A DNA stretch of 64,000 nt. Source: DATJPY01 sp035506135. GTDB taxonomy: Bacteria; Myxococcota_A; UBA9160; PR03. Below are positions 1 through 10,841 of this stretch, piece by piece. The stretch spans positions 17,206 to 81,205 of the forward strand of contig DATJPY010000105.1 in NCBI GenBank assembly GCA_035506135.1. The letters are read 5' to 3'. A model generated the notes under the pieces. It did not search any database, was not told the DNA's origin, and saw nothing but the letters and a program-made list of their open reading frames with translations. Numbering within the stretch: the first letter of the stretch is position 1; the number at the start of each line of letters is the position of its first letter. Made by a program: the position numbers and the translations under genes.

Positions 1-489
1 GCGGTCGTCGGCCACAGCGAGCGCCGCCAGCTCTTCGGCGAGTCGAACGAGTTCGTCGGGCGCAAGGCGGCCGCGCTGCTCGCCCATGGGATCCGGCCAA
101 TCGTGTGCGTCGGCGAGACGCTGGAGGAGCGAGAGGCCGAGCACACCTTCGCGGTGCTCGAGACGCAGCTCTCGGGAAGCCTGGCGCTGCTCTCGCAGGA
201 GCAGCCGGCGGAGCTGGTGATCGCCTACGAGCCCGTGTGGGCGATCGGGACCGGCCGTACCGCCACCCCGGCCATGGCGCAGCACGCGCACGCGATGATC
301 CGCCGCTGGCTCCACGGCCGCTTCGGCTCCGCGGCGGAGAGCGTTCGCATCCAGTACGGTGGCTCCGTCAAGCCCGACAACGCGGCCGAGCTCTTGGCGC
401 AGGCCGACATCGACGGCGCGCTGGTGGGCGGCGCGAGCCTCGAGCCCGATTCGTTCGCGCGCATCGTCCACTGCGACGGGACGCGCTAG
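1..489 (+). CDS. tpiA: Triosephosphate isomerase, C-terminal part (cut by window edge)
   Basis: Interconverts dihydroxyacetone phosphate and glyceraldehyde 3-phosphate in the cytoplasm. The reading frame is open from base 1, so the true start lies upstream; about 162 C-terminal residues are present. Visible family motifs are GHSERR near the left edge, the catalytic-glutamate motif AYEPVWAIGTG, the phosphate-binding GGSVKPDN loop and the closing DGALVGGASL segment. secG follows 18 bases later, the common tpiA-secG arrangement. A class I fructose-bisphosphate aldolase gene lies about 4 kb away, so two consecutive glycolytic steps are near each other. Identity is secure; only the N-terminal portion is missing. 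Confidence 0.96.
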   Translation, partial: AVVGHSERRQLFGESNEFVGRKAAALLAHGIRPIVCVGETLEEREAEHTFAVLETQLSGSLALLSQEQPAELVIAYEPVWAIGTGRTATPAMAQHAHAMIRRWLHGRFGSAAESVRIQYGGSVKPDNAAELLAQADIDGALVGGASLEPDSFARIVHCDGTR

Positions 490-507
490 GACCGGAGGAG
501 AACCCGA

Positions 508-1008
508 ATGACGATCTTCCTCACCGTTCTCCACGTGATGGTGTGCGTGGTGCTCGTCGTCGTGGTGCTGCTCCAGCACGGCAAGGGAGCCGACATCGGC
601 GCCGTCTTCGGCGGCGGCGCGAGCAGCACCGTGTTCGGGAGCCGCGGGGCAGGGAACTTCCTCACGCGCCTCACGACCGGCGCCGCGCTGCTCTTCATGG
701 TGACGAGCCTGTGGCTCTCGTACCTCGCCAACACGGGCCCCTCGCGCAGCATCTTCGAGGAGGAGAAGCCCGCATCGGCCGCGCAGCCGGCCCCGGCCGA
801 GCCGCCTTCGGGCGCCAAGGCGCCCGAAGGGCAGGCGCCCGCGCCGGGAGGATTCGAGGAGGTGAAGCCGCCCGCGAAGGCCGAGGCGCCGCAGGCGGCG
901 ACGCCGGAGGCCAAGCCGCCGGCCACCGCTCCGAAGGCGACGACGCCCCCCGAGACGAAGCCGCCGACCGCGCCGTCGCCGGCTGCGGGCGGCAAGCCGA
1001 AGCCCTAG
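508..1008 (+). CDS. secG: Protein translocase subunit SecG with long Pro/Ala/Lys-rich tail
   Basis: Small auxiliary subunit of the inner-membrane SecYEG channel. The 166-residue product has two hydrophobic spans, at about residues 3-22 and 53-72. They flank the SecG core, which includes LLQHGKGADIGAVFGGG and the FLTRLTT segment. From about residue 85 to the end the protein is a low-complexity tail rich in proline, alanine, lysine and glutamate. This makes it about twice the length of a minimal SecG; such tails are typical of SecG from GC-rich bacteria and are probably disordered. The ATG at 508 follows an AGGAG ribosome site, and the gene sits directly after tpiA. Confidence 0.93.
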   Translation: MTIFLTVLHVMVCVVLVVVVLLQHGKGADIGAVFGGGASSTVFGSRGAGNFLTRLTTGAALLFMVTSLWLSYLANTGPSRSIFEEEKPASAAQPAPAEPPSGAKAPEGQAPAPGGFEEVKPPAKAEAPQAATPEAKPPATAPKATTPPETKPPTAPSPAAGGKPKP

Positions 1009-1036
1009 GCGTTATCGTTCGAGCCCGCTTGGATCA

Positions 1037-1123
1037 GCGGCAGTGGCGGAATTGGTAGACGCACCAGCTTGAGGGGCTGGCGGGAGCAATCCCGTGGAGG
1101 TTCGAGTCCTCTCTGCCGCACCA
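1037..1123 (+). tRNA. tRNA-Leu (anticodon GAG)
   Basis: An 87-base class II tRNA with encoded CCA. The acceptor arms GCGGCAG (1037-1043) and CTGCCGC (1113-1119) pair fully. The anticodon stem CCAGC/GCTGG encloses the loop TTGAGGG with GAG at 1071-1073, reading CUC. A long variable arm and a GGTTCGAGTCC T-arm are present. It lies 28 bases after secG and may be processed from that transcript. Confidence 0.97.
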
Positions 1124-1258
1124 GAATCCCCTCTCTGATCGCTCGAGCATCCGGCGCCTCCGAGGCAACGACCCCCATGAGCACGACGCGGCCCGCGAGT
1201 ACGCTCGTGTCGACGCGAAGCTTCGCGGGAGGGCCCGGACGGTTTGGCGGGGAGACTT

Positions 1259-1603
1259 TCACGGCATCGACTCGTTCGTGATGAGAACCTTCTTCTCGCG
1301 CTTCAGGCGATCCACGATGCTCCCGCTGCGCAGGAGGTTCTCGATCAGGGCGGGCGAATGATCGTCGACCCACTCCTCGGCGAGGTCGAGGCGGACGGTC
1401 TCTTGCTCAAGCTCGTTGGAGACTCGAAACACCCAGACGAGACGAACGGAATCGTATTGCCTACGGACCGAATGGCCGCTGAATCCGAACGTCAGAACCC
1501 TGCGTACGGCGTCTTCCTTCTCCGCATCGATCTCCACAGCGGTCCCTACCGACACCCCGAGGCTGTCGTCGACGACTCGCCGCCAAGTTGCGATTCGCGA
1601 CAC
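1259..1603 (-). CDS. Hypothetical protein
   Basis: Unrecognised 114-residue protein. The GTG at 1603 is preceded by a GGAAGAGG ribosome-site-like stretch. Composition is balanced and protein-like, with many charged residues, a central beta-rich segment (LTFGFSGHSV, SVRLVWVFRV) and a helical charged end (SIVDRLKREKKVLITNES). No signal peptide or membrane span is visible. It lies alone on the minus strand between a tRNA gene and the PEP-CTERM gene. A 14-bp perfect palindrome (CGCGAAGCTTCGCG, 1214-1227) lies beyond its stop but has no loop or T-run, so it is not convincing as a terminator. Local codon use is less GC-biased than the rest of the window, which may indicate acquired or fast-evolving sequence. 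Confidence 0.5.
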   Translation of the reverse strand: MSRIATWRRVVDDSLGVSVGTAVEIDAEKEDAVRRVLTFGFSGHSVRRQYDSVRLVWVFRVSNELEQETVRLDLAEEWVDDHSPALIENLLRSGSIVDRLKREKKVLITNESMP

Positions 1604-1748
1604 GTGCCTCTTCCGCCGGGCAGACTACGAGAGTCGAGCCGATTCCGCCCAGCCCCGCGCACCCGTACGCCAGACCAAGATCGCCCATGCGCTGGAGCCG
1701 ACCACCCGATTCATGATAGAAGGAGATCCTGCGTAATGGAGCAGGTGT

Positions 1749-3818
1749 GTGCAGGGCGCACGAGCGAAGATCTTCGCGCTTTGGCTTGCATCCTCGGTCG
1801 GCCTCGCACACGAAGCCGCCGCGGTACGGTGGCTGCCGGTTTGGCTCTCGAACGAAGACGTACCGGGGCTGGCGGGCGGGCTCGAGGCAATCGGGGTGTC
1901 CGACGAAGGGCGCGTCACCCTGGTCGGTGGCCAAAACGAAGGTATCTGGTCCTGGGGCGCCGCCGATGGGCTACACCCCGTTGCGATCCCTGGCTCGTCA
2001 CCGAGCATTCCGCCGGACCTGCCGCTGTTCGGAGACCCCATATCAGTCTCAGGGGGCTCCCTCTGGGGCAACATCTACGTGAGCCCACATGGAGACGTGG
2101 GCTTCTCCGCGCTGATCGCCCCCCCGACTTCATCCCTGACGCCTCCTCCCCTTGCCGTGATTCACTGCGATCCCGAGGGCACCTGCAAGGTCGTCGCTCG
2201 CACGGATGACTCGGCGGCGGGCTTCTCGGCCGACTGGCTGCTTGCGTCTCCTCTAGCGGCATGGCTGGACGCGAACGGAGGTACCGCGTTCACGGCGCTG
2301 GTGGGTGGGCCCGGGTTCGCTCAGACGAGCGCCCTGTTCGCTGCGGACAGTGCTGATTCGATCAGCCTCGTCGCGCGCTCCGATCAGCCCGCACCCGACG
2401 ATCCATCGCTCGTGCTCGGGTCGCTCGGACCCGTGGTAGGCCCTATCAGGTCCGGGCCGATCGTCTTCTATTCGAACTTGACCGATCCCAGCTTGCCGAT
2501 TGGCGCACCCGGCTCGATCGTGGGCTACGCGCTCTGGCGGTGGACGGCGGCGGATGGCCTGTCCCTGCTCGCCCGCGACTGGGTCCAGGCGCCGGGAATG
2601 AGCGGCGGCGAGATCCTCACCATGGACAGCTTCGGTGCCAGGGTCAATGCTCCCGGAGAGGTGATCTTCAGCGGCGCTCTGTCTGGCAGTGGCGTGACGC
2701 CGGACGACGACGCCGGAGTCTGGATCTGTGAACCGGCGTCACCCTGCTCGCTCTTCCTTCGCAAAGGCGATCCGCTGTCTCGGGGGCCGACCGGGAACCG
2801 ATTCCAGGGAGCGAGCAACCTGGTTCTGAACGATGCCGGCCAAGTCGCCTTCATCGGTAGCCTCGCTCTCGACGGGGGTGGGACCACCGGTGGAGCGTTC
2901 GGTCCCGACGGCGCGGGGAACCTCGTCCTGCGTGTCCAGCCCGGCGTCGACGCACCCGGAATCGAGGGCCGGCTTATCGGCGGCATCGACACGCTTTCGC
3001 TCGGCCCTGACGGCGCCATGGTGGTCGAGACGGGAATCACGGATCCGAGCACGGACGCCGCGAGCGGAGCAATCTATCGAGTCGATCCGTCGGGTCAGCT
3101 CACCCTCCTCCTGAAGGACGGCGACCTCGTCGAGGCCGGGCCATCGGGACTGCTTCCCGTCACGATCGGGATCTCTTCCACCTTCGCGGACCGAGCACTT
3201 CAGCACGTCGTCGTGAGGGCGGCCTTCGAATCGCTCCCCGCGGACGCGGTGTGCATCGGCGTCGTTCCAGAGCCAGAAGGCCTCGCTCTCGGCTTCGCCG
3301 CTCTCGGAGGCCTCGGGTGCTGCGCGGGACGGCGCCGGTCGGGCTCGGAGATGACGACGAGGCGCTCGAGAGCTTCCGTTATGGCGCTCGAGGCCGATCG
3401 CAATCTCGCAAGCGACCCGAGGATGTGTCAACGAAGATCGTCCGGACCCAAGAGGAGGGACGCGCGCGTCGAGACGAGCTCGCGGGCCCGCGATGGGGGG
3501 CGCGGTCGAGGCCGAATGGAGGCCGCTTCAGTGCGCTTGCGCCTCGACGCAGCTCGGGCCCAGGGTCACGGAGCGGGCCGAGAGGCTCGGCGTGGGCGAG
3601 AGGCGCGACGCGGGCTCCCAGGACCGCGCGAAGCGGAGGCAGTCGCGCCACGCGCCGTCTTCGGTCGTCGCGACCTGCTGCGCGACCGGAAGCTGCGCGC
3701 TTCCACCCGTCGCGCAGCCCGCGCCGATTGCGATCCCCAGAAAGCCGACCCGAACGATCGCGAGAGTCCAACCGCGCTGGTGAGCCGTCATGGTTCCAGG
3801 TCTCCCAAGAGTGGGTGA
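1749..3818 (+). CDS. PEP-CTERM-type exported repeat protein with anomalous C-terminal extension
   Basis: Probable cell-envelope protein sorted by an exosortase-type system; none is encoded in this window. The GTG at 1749 opens a signal peptide (FALWLASSVGLAHEAAA). The body has recurring segments of the type N/D-x-x-G-x-V-x-F-x-G-x-L, for example APGEVIFSGAL and NDAGQVAFIGSL, as in NxxGxxxF tandem-repeat exported proteins. At residues 506-509 there is VPEP, then a hydrophobic stretch (LALGFAALGGLGCC) and an Arg cluster, which is the PEP-CTERM signal where such proteins normally stop. The frame instead runs on for about 155 low-quality Arg-rich residues, antisense to a plausible lipoprotein gene. 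The true end is therefore probably near 3350, with a lost stop or frameshift. Confidence 0.7.
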   Translation: MQGARAKIFALWLASSVGLAHEAAAVRWLPVWLSNEDVPGLAGGLEAIGVSDEGRVTLVGGQNEGIWSWGAADGLHPVAIPGSSPSIPPDLPLFGDPISVSGGSLWGNIYVSPHGDVGFSALIAPPTSSLTPPPLAVIHCDPEGTCKVVARTDDSAAGFSADWLLASPLAAWLDANGGTAFTALVGGPGFAQTSALFAADSADSISLVARSDQPAPDDPSLVLGSLGPVVGPIRSGPIVFYSNLTDPSLPIGAPGSIVGYALWRWTAADGLSLLARDWVQAPGMSGGEILTMDSFGARVNAPGEVIFSGALSGSGVTPDDDAGVWICEPASPCSLFLRKGDPLSRGPTGNRFQGASNLVLNDAGQVAFIGSLALDGGGTTGGAFGPDGAGNLVLRVQPGVDAPGIEGRLIGGIDTLSLGPDGAMVVETGITDPSTDAASGAIYRVDPSGQLTLLLKDGDLVEAGPSGLLPVTIGISSTFADRALQHVVVRAAFESLPADAVCIGVVPEPEGLALGFAALGGLGCCAGRRRSGSEMTTRRSRASVMALEADRNLASDPRMCQRRSSGPKRRDARVETSSRARDGGRGRGRMEAASVRLRLDAARAQGHGAGREARRGREARRGLPGPREAEAVAPRAVFGRRDLLRDRKLRASTRRAARADCDPQKADPNDRESPTALVSRHGSRSPKSG
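3528..3791 (-). CDS. Small putative lipoprotein
   Basis: An 87-residue protein with an N-terminal lipoprotein signal: a positively charged start (TAHQRGW), a hydrophobic core (GFLGIAIGA) and a cysteine in GAGCATGG where lipidation would occur. The ATG at 3791 is preceded by GGAGA at good spacing. The mature part is short, with two further cysteines (WRDCLRF, LGPSCVEA), and matches no family I recognise. It lies antisense to the doubtful C-terminal extension of the PEP-CTERM gene, so at most one of the two overlapping readings is real. The signal peptide and ribosome site favour this one. Confidence 0.5.
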   Translation of the reverse strand: MTAHQRGWTLAIVRVGFLGIAIGAGCATGGSAQLPVAQQVATTEDGAWRDCLRFARSWEPASRLSPTPSLSARSVTLGPSCVEAQAH

Positions 3819-3949
3819 CCCGGGTGTCCGGAAACGGCTCATCTCGCCGGTCGGTTGCGCGCTCCCTGCGCGTCCATGGGACAGCCGCCGAGCGAGCCGC
3901 CGCGCCGGGATGGCGCGCGTCTTGCCGGATCGCGGCCTGCGCGAGGGCT

Positions 3950-4435
3950 CTACCGCGGCGCGAGGCGGCGGTAGTGCGCGTCGTAGTAGAGCAGCGGCTC
4001 GCGATCCTCGTCGAACTCGGTGTCCAGCACCTCGCCGACGTAGATCACGTGATCACCGGCCTCGTGCGCCGCGACCACCTTGCAGTCGAGCACGGCGAGC
4101 ACCCCCGGCAGCCGCGGCGCGCCCGTCTCGCCCCGCCGGCAGTCGAGCCCCTCGAAGCGCACTGCCTCGTTGCCGTCGGTGGCGAAGCGGGTCGAGAGCG
4201 CGCGCTGGTCGGAGGCGAGCACGTTGACGGCGAAGACGTGGCTCTCCTCGATCAGAGGGAGCGTGTGCGCCTTCTTCTCGACGCACACCAACACCAGCGG
4301 CGGATCGAGCGACACGCTGCTGAAGGCGGACACCGTCATCCCCAGCACGCGGTCGCCGGCGCACGTGGTGATGATGCTGACGCCGCTCGCCCAGCGCCGC
4401 AGCGTCGCGCGGAAGTGTTGGTGATCCACCGCCAT
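3950..4435 (-). CDS. Flavin reductase-like FMN-binding domain protein
   Basis: Predicted NAD(P)H:flavin oxidoreductase or flavoprotein of the flavin_reduct family (HpaC-like), 161 residues. Typical signatures are ATLRRWASGVSIITT at the start, then GMTVSAFSSVSLDPPLVLVC (flavin-binding core), FAVNVLASDQ, and the end HVIYVGEVLD. The family usually supplies reduced flavin to a partner monooxygenase, but no oxygenase partner is adjacent here. The ATG at 4435 fits the family start; the ribosome site is weak. Same strand as the aldolase gene 74 bases upstream, so they may be co-transcribed. Confidence 0.85.
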   Translation of the reverse strand: MAVDHQHFRATLRRWASGVSIITTCAGDRVLGMTVSAFSSVSLDPPLVLVCVEKKAHTLPLIEESHVFAVNVLASDQRALSTRFATDGNEAVRFEGLDCRRGETGAPRLPGVLAVLDCKVVAAHEAGDHVIYVGEVLDTEFDEDREPLLYYDAHYRRLAPR

Positions 4436-4509
4436 CGCGTCCGGCCTGATGACCTCGCGCCGGCCGGAGGAACCGGCCGCGCCAACACGAGTTCCGGGAC
4501 TGCGAGCCT

Positions 4510-5547
4510 TCAGGCCGCCTTTTCCATGGATTCGGTGTAGCGGCCGCTGCGGGCGGCGCCGTTCATCTTGGCGCGGTGGTAGAGGGCGCGCTGGCCGGCG
4601 GCGACGTTCTCCGCCTTGCCGCCCCACGCCTTCAGCGAGGGCGCCTGCAGCGCGCGGCCGTAGGAGAAGGAGAGCTGCCAGGGCCCACCGCCGAGCTTGT
4701 TCATCTCGTTCAGATGCGCGGTCGCCGCCTCGTCGCTCTGCCCGCCGGAGAGGAACACGATGCCAGGCACGGCCGCGGGCACCGCGCGCCGGAAGCACTG
4801 CAGCGTGCGCTCCGCCACCTCGCGCACGCCCGCCTGCTTCGGGCACTCGTAGCCCGAGAGGACCATGTTGGGCTTGAGCAGCATCTGCTCGAGCGGCACG
4901 CGCTGGCGGTAGAGCTCGCCGAACACCAGGTGGAGCGTGCGATCGGTCACCGCCTGCGCGCGCTCGATCGTGTGGGTGCCGTCCATCAGCACCTCCGGCT
5001 CGACGATCGGCACCAGGCCCTGCTCCACGCACAGCGCGGCGTAGCGCGCGAGCGCGTGCGCGTTGGTCTCGAGGCAGTAGTCACTGGGCTGACCTTCGGC
5101 GATCGCGATCACCGCTCGCCACTTCGCGAAGCGGGCGCCGAGGCCGCGGTACTCGACGAGCCGCTCGCGCAGACCGTCGAGTCCCTCGGTGATCTTCTCG
5201 TCGGTGCCGGCGAGCGTCTTGGCGCCGAGATCGACCTTGATGCCGGGGAGGATGCCCTTCTTCTCGAGCACCTTCGCGAGCGGCGTTCCGTCCGAGGCCT
5301 TCTGGCGGATCGTCTCGTCGTAGAGGATCACGCCGCTGATGAACTCCTCGGCGCCCTTCGTCGTGAAGAGCATCTCGCGGTAGGCGCGGCGGCTCGTCTC
5401 GGTCGACTCGAGCTTGATGGAGTCGAACCGCTTCTTGATCGTTCCCGAGCTCTCGTCGGCGGCGAGGATGCCCTTGCCGGGTGCGACGAGGGCCTTCGCC
5501 GTGGCCTCCAGCTCGTGGCCCGTGGCATGGCCCGTGGGTTGGCTCAT
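4510..5547 (-). CDS. fba: Fructose-bisphosphate aldolase, class I
   Basis: Cleaves fructose 1,6-bisphosphate into glyceraldehyde 3-phosphate and dihydroxyacetone phosphate through a lysine Schiff base. The 345-residue protein has the class I hallmarks LVAPGKGILAADESSGTIKK, LYDETIRQ, PIVEPEVL, the Schiff-base region LLKPNMVLSG and GIVFLSGGQSDEAAT. The ATG at 5547 has an AGGAG site eight bases upstream. Class I enzymes need no metal ion, unlike the zinc-dependent class II type common in many bacteria. tpiA, the next glycolytic step, lies about 4 kb away on the other strand. Confidence 0.96.
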   Translation of the reverse strand: MSQPTGHATGHELEATAKALVAPGKGILAADESSGTIKKRFDSIKLESTETSRRAYREMLFTTKGAEEFISGVILYDETIRQKASDGTPLAKVLEKKGILPGIKVDLGAKTLAGTDEKITEGLDGLRERLVEYRGLGARFAKWRAVIAIAEGQPSDYCLETNAHALARYAALCVEQGLVPIVEPEVLMDGTHTIERAQAVTDRTLHLVFGELYRQRVPLEQMLLKPNMVLSGYECPKQAGVREVAERTLQCFRRAVPAAVPGIVFLSGGQSDEAATAHLNEMNKLGGGPWQLSFSYGRALQAPSLKAWGGKAENVAAGQRALYHRAKMNGAARSGRYTESMEKAA

Positions 5548-5633
5548 GGAATGGACTCCTGATTGGCGCGCGTTCGGACAGTCTATCGACCTTCGCGGCG
5601 AGCCGACACCCCGCCCTGGGCGCCCGAAACGAC

Positions 5634-5666
5634 GGCGGGGGCGAGGCGTATCGCCTCGCCCCCGCC
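5634..5666 (-). terminator. Strong hairpin, likely terminator
   Basis: Perfect 15-bp inverted repeat: GGCGGGGGCGAGGCG (5634-5648), loop TAT, CGCCTCGCCCCCGCC (5652-5666). It begins 20 bases past the stop of the small secreted protein gene. On the minus strand the stem is followed by a weak T-run (GTCGTTTCG). It separates that gene from the aldolase gene. Confidence 0.7.
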
Positions 5667-5685
5667 CCATGTGCTGCGCGGAGAG

Positions 5686-6123
5686 CTAGCTGCCCATCTT
5701 GCAGCCGAAGTTCTCCATGGTGTCCTCGTCGAGCTGCTTGGTCTCGCGATTCATCGGGTCGGGCGCGTCGGCCTTGTTCGCGAACTTCCCGTTGGGGTCC
5801 TGCGGGTCGACGATCCAGTAGATGAAGATCGGGCGATTGACCTCCAGCTCCACGAGCTGGGCCTTGCTGCCGTTCTTGGTGACGACCGTGCCATTCTTGT
5901 CGAGCACGGAGGTCGCCTGCTTCACGCGGTAGGTCTCCTCCTTCTTCGTGAGGCGGTCCTTCACGACCATCTTGCCCGCGTTGGCGTCGATGCTGACGAG
6001 GCATCCCTCGGTCTTCTTGGTCTTGCTCGCCTTCTCCTGCGCGTGAGCCGCGAGCGGGGCTCCCCACGCGAGCGCGCCGGCCAGGACCAGGGCGGCGGCT
6101 CGCGCCATCGAGCGGATCGGCAT
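5686..6123 (-). CDS. Small secreted protein of unknown function
   Basis: A 145-residue exported protein. The ATG at 6123 has a GGAGG site at good spacing. Residues 1-27 form a clear signal peptide (ARAAALVLAGALAWGAPLAAHAQ). The mature part starts with a KASKTKKTEG segment, then a beta-rich core (GCLVSIDANAGKMVVKDR, EETYRVKQATSVLDKNG, AQLVELEVN) and a C-terminal tail with FIYWIVDPQDPNGKFA and a final NFGCKMGS. The theme 'cleavage site, G-x-V-x-x-I-x-A-x-x-K-x-(M/I)-V-x-(D/N)-R' recurs in the small protein at 63226-63558, suggesting two divergent members of one family. The function is unknown. Confidence 0.8.
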   Translation of the reverse strand: MPIRSMARAAALVLAGALAWGAPLAAHAQEKASKTKKTEGCLVSIDANAGKMVVKDRLTKKEETYRVKQATSVLDKNGTVVTKNGSKAQLVELEVNRPIFIYWIVDPQDPNGKFANKADAPDPMNRETKQLDEDTMENFGCKMGS

Positions 6124-6187
6124 CGGGCGTTCCTCCGTGTAGAGACGTTCGCCGGGACTTCGACCTCCCGGGCGGCGGGCGGCAATC

Positions 6188-7564
6188 CTACACGCTCTCG
6201 GACGCCTTCGGAAAGAGGGCATTCGCCCGCGTGACGGGCCCGGGCGGCTCGGGCTCGACGCGCAGCAGCAGGAGGTCCGTCACGTTGGTGCGCGTCGGCC
6301 CGGTCCGCAGCAGCCCGCCCTCGGCGGCGAAGAAGTCGTAGGACGCGTGGGCCGCGAGGGCAGCCTGGGGGTCGAGTCCGACGGCCCGCGCGCGCGCCGC
6401 CGTGCCGCCGTCGGCGAAGGCGCCCGCCGCATCGGTCGGTCCGTCGCTGCCGTCGGTTCCGGCAGCGAGCAGCGCCGCGCCGGCGGTGCCTTCGAGCGCG
6501 ATGGCCGCCGCAAGCGCGAGCTCCTGGTTGCGACCGCCGCGGCCGGCGCGCTCGAACGTCACCGTCGTCTCGCCGCCGGCGATCAGACACGCCGGCCGCT
6601 CGCGCCGCACGGCGCGCGCGAGCGCGGCCACGCGGCGACCGACCTCACGTGCCTCGCCGCGTAGGGCCTGCGAGACCGCGATCGGGCGCAGGCCTCGGGC
6701 CGCGGCCTCCGCGCGGGCCGCGGCCAGCGCGTCGCCGAGCGATGCGACCACGGTGGTGCGGACGCGCTCGAAGACGGGGTCGCCCGGCTTCGGCGACTCG
6801 GATCGCTCGCCGCGCGCGCCGGCCTCGAGCTCGGCCCGCACGCGCGCCGGCAGCTCGGCGCGCAGCCCGCGACGATCGATCGCGGCCAGCGCGTCGGCGA
6901 AAGTCGTCGGATCGGGGGCGCAAGGGCCCGAGCCGATCACGTCGAGCCGATTGCCGAGCACGTCGGAGACCACCAGCACCTCGATGCGAGCGGCCCCCGC
7001 CGCGCAGGCCAGCCGCCCGCCGGCCACCTCGACCAGGTGCTTGCGCACGGCGTTCAGCTCGGCGATCTCGGCACCCGACGCGAGCAGCGCGCGCGTGGTC
7101 GCCGCGAGATCGGCGAGCGAGAGGCCGGGCCGCGGACAGGTGAGCAGCGCCGAGGCGCCGCCCGAGAGCAACACCACGAAGACGTCGGGCGGCCGCGTCG
7201 CGGCCGCGAGCGCCAGGAGCTCGCGAGCGGCCTCCTCGCCGCGCGCGTCGGGGATCGGATGCCCAGCGCAGCGCACACGCCAGCCCGCGACGGCGGGGGG
7301 CGCGAGCTCGTGGCCGTCCTTCGTCACCACCAGCCCGCCGGCGACGCGCGGGCCCGCAGCCTGCTCGAGCCCCGCGGCCATGGCCGCCGCCGCCTTGCCG
7401 GCGGCGGCCACGACGAGCCGCGCGCCGTCCGGGATCGGGCGGCTGCCGATCGCGAGCGATGCGCCGCGACGCTCGACCGCGTCGCGCACGGCGCGCTCGG
7501 CGTCGACGGCGTGGAGAGCGGCGTGGAAGATCGCGAGCAGCTCGCCGCGCCCGCCGTCGCTCAA
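6188..7564 (-). CDS. Glycerate 2-kinase (GckA/TtuD, MOFRL family)
   Basis: Phosphorylates D-glycerate to 2-phosphoglycerate, feeding it into lower glycolysis or the serine cycle. The N-terminal DUF4147-type domain shows VVAAAGKAAAAMAAGLE, GHPIPDARGEEAA, and the LLSGGASALL phosphate-binding loop. NAVRKHLVEVAGGRLA and VLVVSDVLGNRLDVIGSGP follow, and the C-terminal MOFRL domain has GGRNQELALA and AAGTDGSDGPTDAAGA. The product is about 458 residues if translation starts at TTG 7564, which overlaps the TGA of the OmpA-like gene (TTGA). No clear ribosome site is seen there, so start by coupling is inferred. Last gene of the dnaK-lon chain. Confidence 0.9.
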   Translation of the reverse strand: MSDGGRGELLAIFHAALHAVDAERAVRDAVERRGASLAIGSRPIPDGARLVVAAAGKAAAAMAAGLEQAAGPRVAGGLVVTKDGHELAPPAVAGWRVRCAGHPIPDARGEEAARELLALAAATRPPDVFVVLLSGGASALLTCPRPGLSLADLAATTRALLASGAEIAELNAVRKHLVEVAGGRLACAAGAARIEVLVVSDVLGNRLDVIGSGPCAPDPTTFADALAAIDRRGLRAELPARVRAELEAGARGERSESPKPGDPVFERVRTTVVASLGDALAAARAEAAARGLRPIAVSQALRGEAREVGRRVAALARAVRRERPACLIAGGETTVTFERAGRGGRNQELALAAAIALEGTAGAALLAAGTDGSDGPTDAAGAFADGGTAARARAVGLDPQAALAAHASYDFFAAEGGLLRTGPTRTNVTDLLLLRVEPEPPGPVTRANALFPKASESV

Positions 7565-8411
7565 GGGCTGCCCGTCGGAGCTGCGGTCGGAGCGGAGGGG
7601 GACGGGGCGGCGGCCGGCGGACTCCCGGCGGCCGGCGGACTCCCGGGGGCCGGCGTCGTCGGGGAGGCGGCCGGCGCGCTCGCGAGCGGGATCGCCCGGA
7701 TCTCGATGCGCCGGTTCTGGGCGCGGCCGTCGGCACTCTGGTTCGACGCCACCGGCTGCTGCGCGCCGAGCGACACTGCAGAGAGGCGGGCCGGATCGAG
7801 GCCGTGCGCCTGGAAGAAGCGCACGACGCGCGCGGCCCGCGCGGCGGCGAGATCCCACGCGGTGGGGTAGCGCGCCGCCGCGGCGCCCCTTCGCGGGGCG
7901 TCGTCGACGTGGCCCACCACCTCGATCCGATACGGGCGCCCGCGCAGGTCCCCGGCCACGCGCGCGAGCGACGTCTCGCCCGCCGGCGTCAGATCGGCGG
8001 AGCCCGGCGCGAACAGCGAGTCGGCGGCCAGGTTGGTGACGAGGCCCTCGCCCTGGATCGTGTTCGTGGAAGCCTCGGCCTCGAGCTCGCGGATCAGCGC
8101 CTGCTGGCTCTCGACGAGCGCGCCCTTCTCCTCGAGCTCGTGCTGCCGCGCGGCGAGCTCGCCCTTCGCGTCGCCGAGCTCCGACACCTGCTTCGCGAGC
8201 CGGTCGCGCTCCTGGCGCAGGTCCTCGAGCTGCTCGGCCTGGCTGTCGCGCTCCGCCTGCAGGCTCTTGTCCTGGGCCTCGAGCTGCTGCACGCGCTCGC
8301 CCAGCCGATCCCGCTCGGCGGCGACGTTGGCGCACGCCGCCAACGCGAACGCGAGCACGGCGAGCCCGCGGGCGGCGCGCGGCGGGCGGAGGCGCGGCGC
8401 GGTCGCGCGAC

Positions 8412-8415
<4 letters not shown>
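7561..8415 (-). CDS. OmpA/Pal-family lipoprotein with coiled coil
   Basis: Predicted outer-membrane lipoprotein that tethers peptidoglycan. The 284-residue product begins with a basic stretch and a hydrophobic signal ending at a lipobox-like cysteine (LAACANV). Next comes a long coiled coil at about residues 32-110 (RLGERVQQLEAQDKSLQAER and onward). An OmpA C-terminal domain follows, with DSLFAPGSADLTPAG, YRIEVVGHVDD, and SNQSADGRAQNRRIEI containing the conserved Arg pair. The C-terminus is a Pro/Ala/Ser-rich tail. The GTG at 8415 overlaps the lon stop (GTGA). Overall it resembles YiaD/ArfA-like proteins; placement behind lon suggests envelope-stress co-expression. Confidence 0.88.

Positions 8416-10837
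<2,422 letters not shown>

Positions 10838-10841
<4 letters not shown>

Noticed and set aside
1214..1227. 14-bp palindrome CGCGAAGCTTCGCG as terminator
   Set aside because: It has no loop and no T-run, and could be chance in GC-rich sequence.
1005..1373. Minus-strand frame over the tRNA-Leu gene
   Set aside because: It reads a translated tRNA antisense (RQRGLEPPRDC), a frequent false gene.
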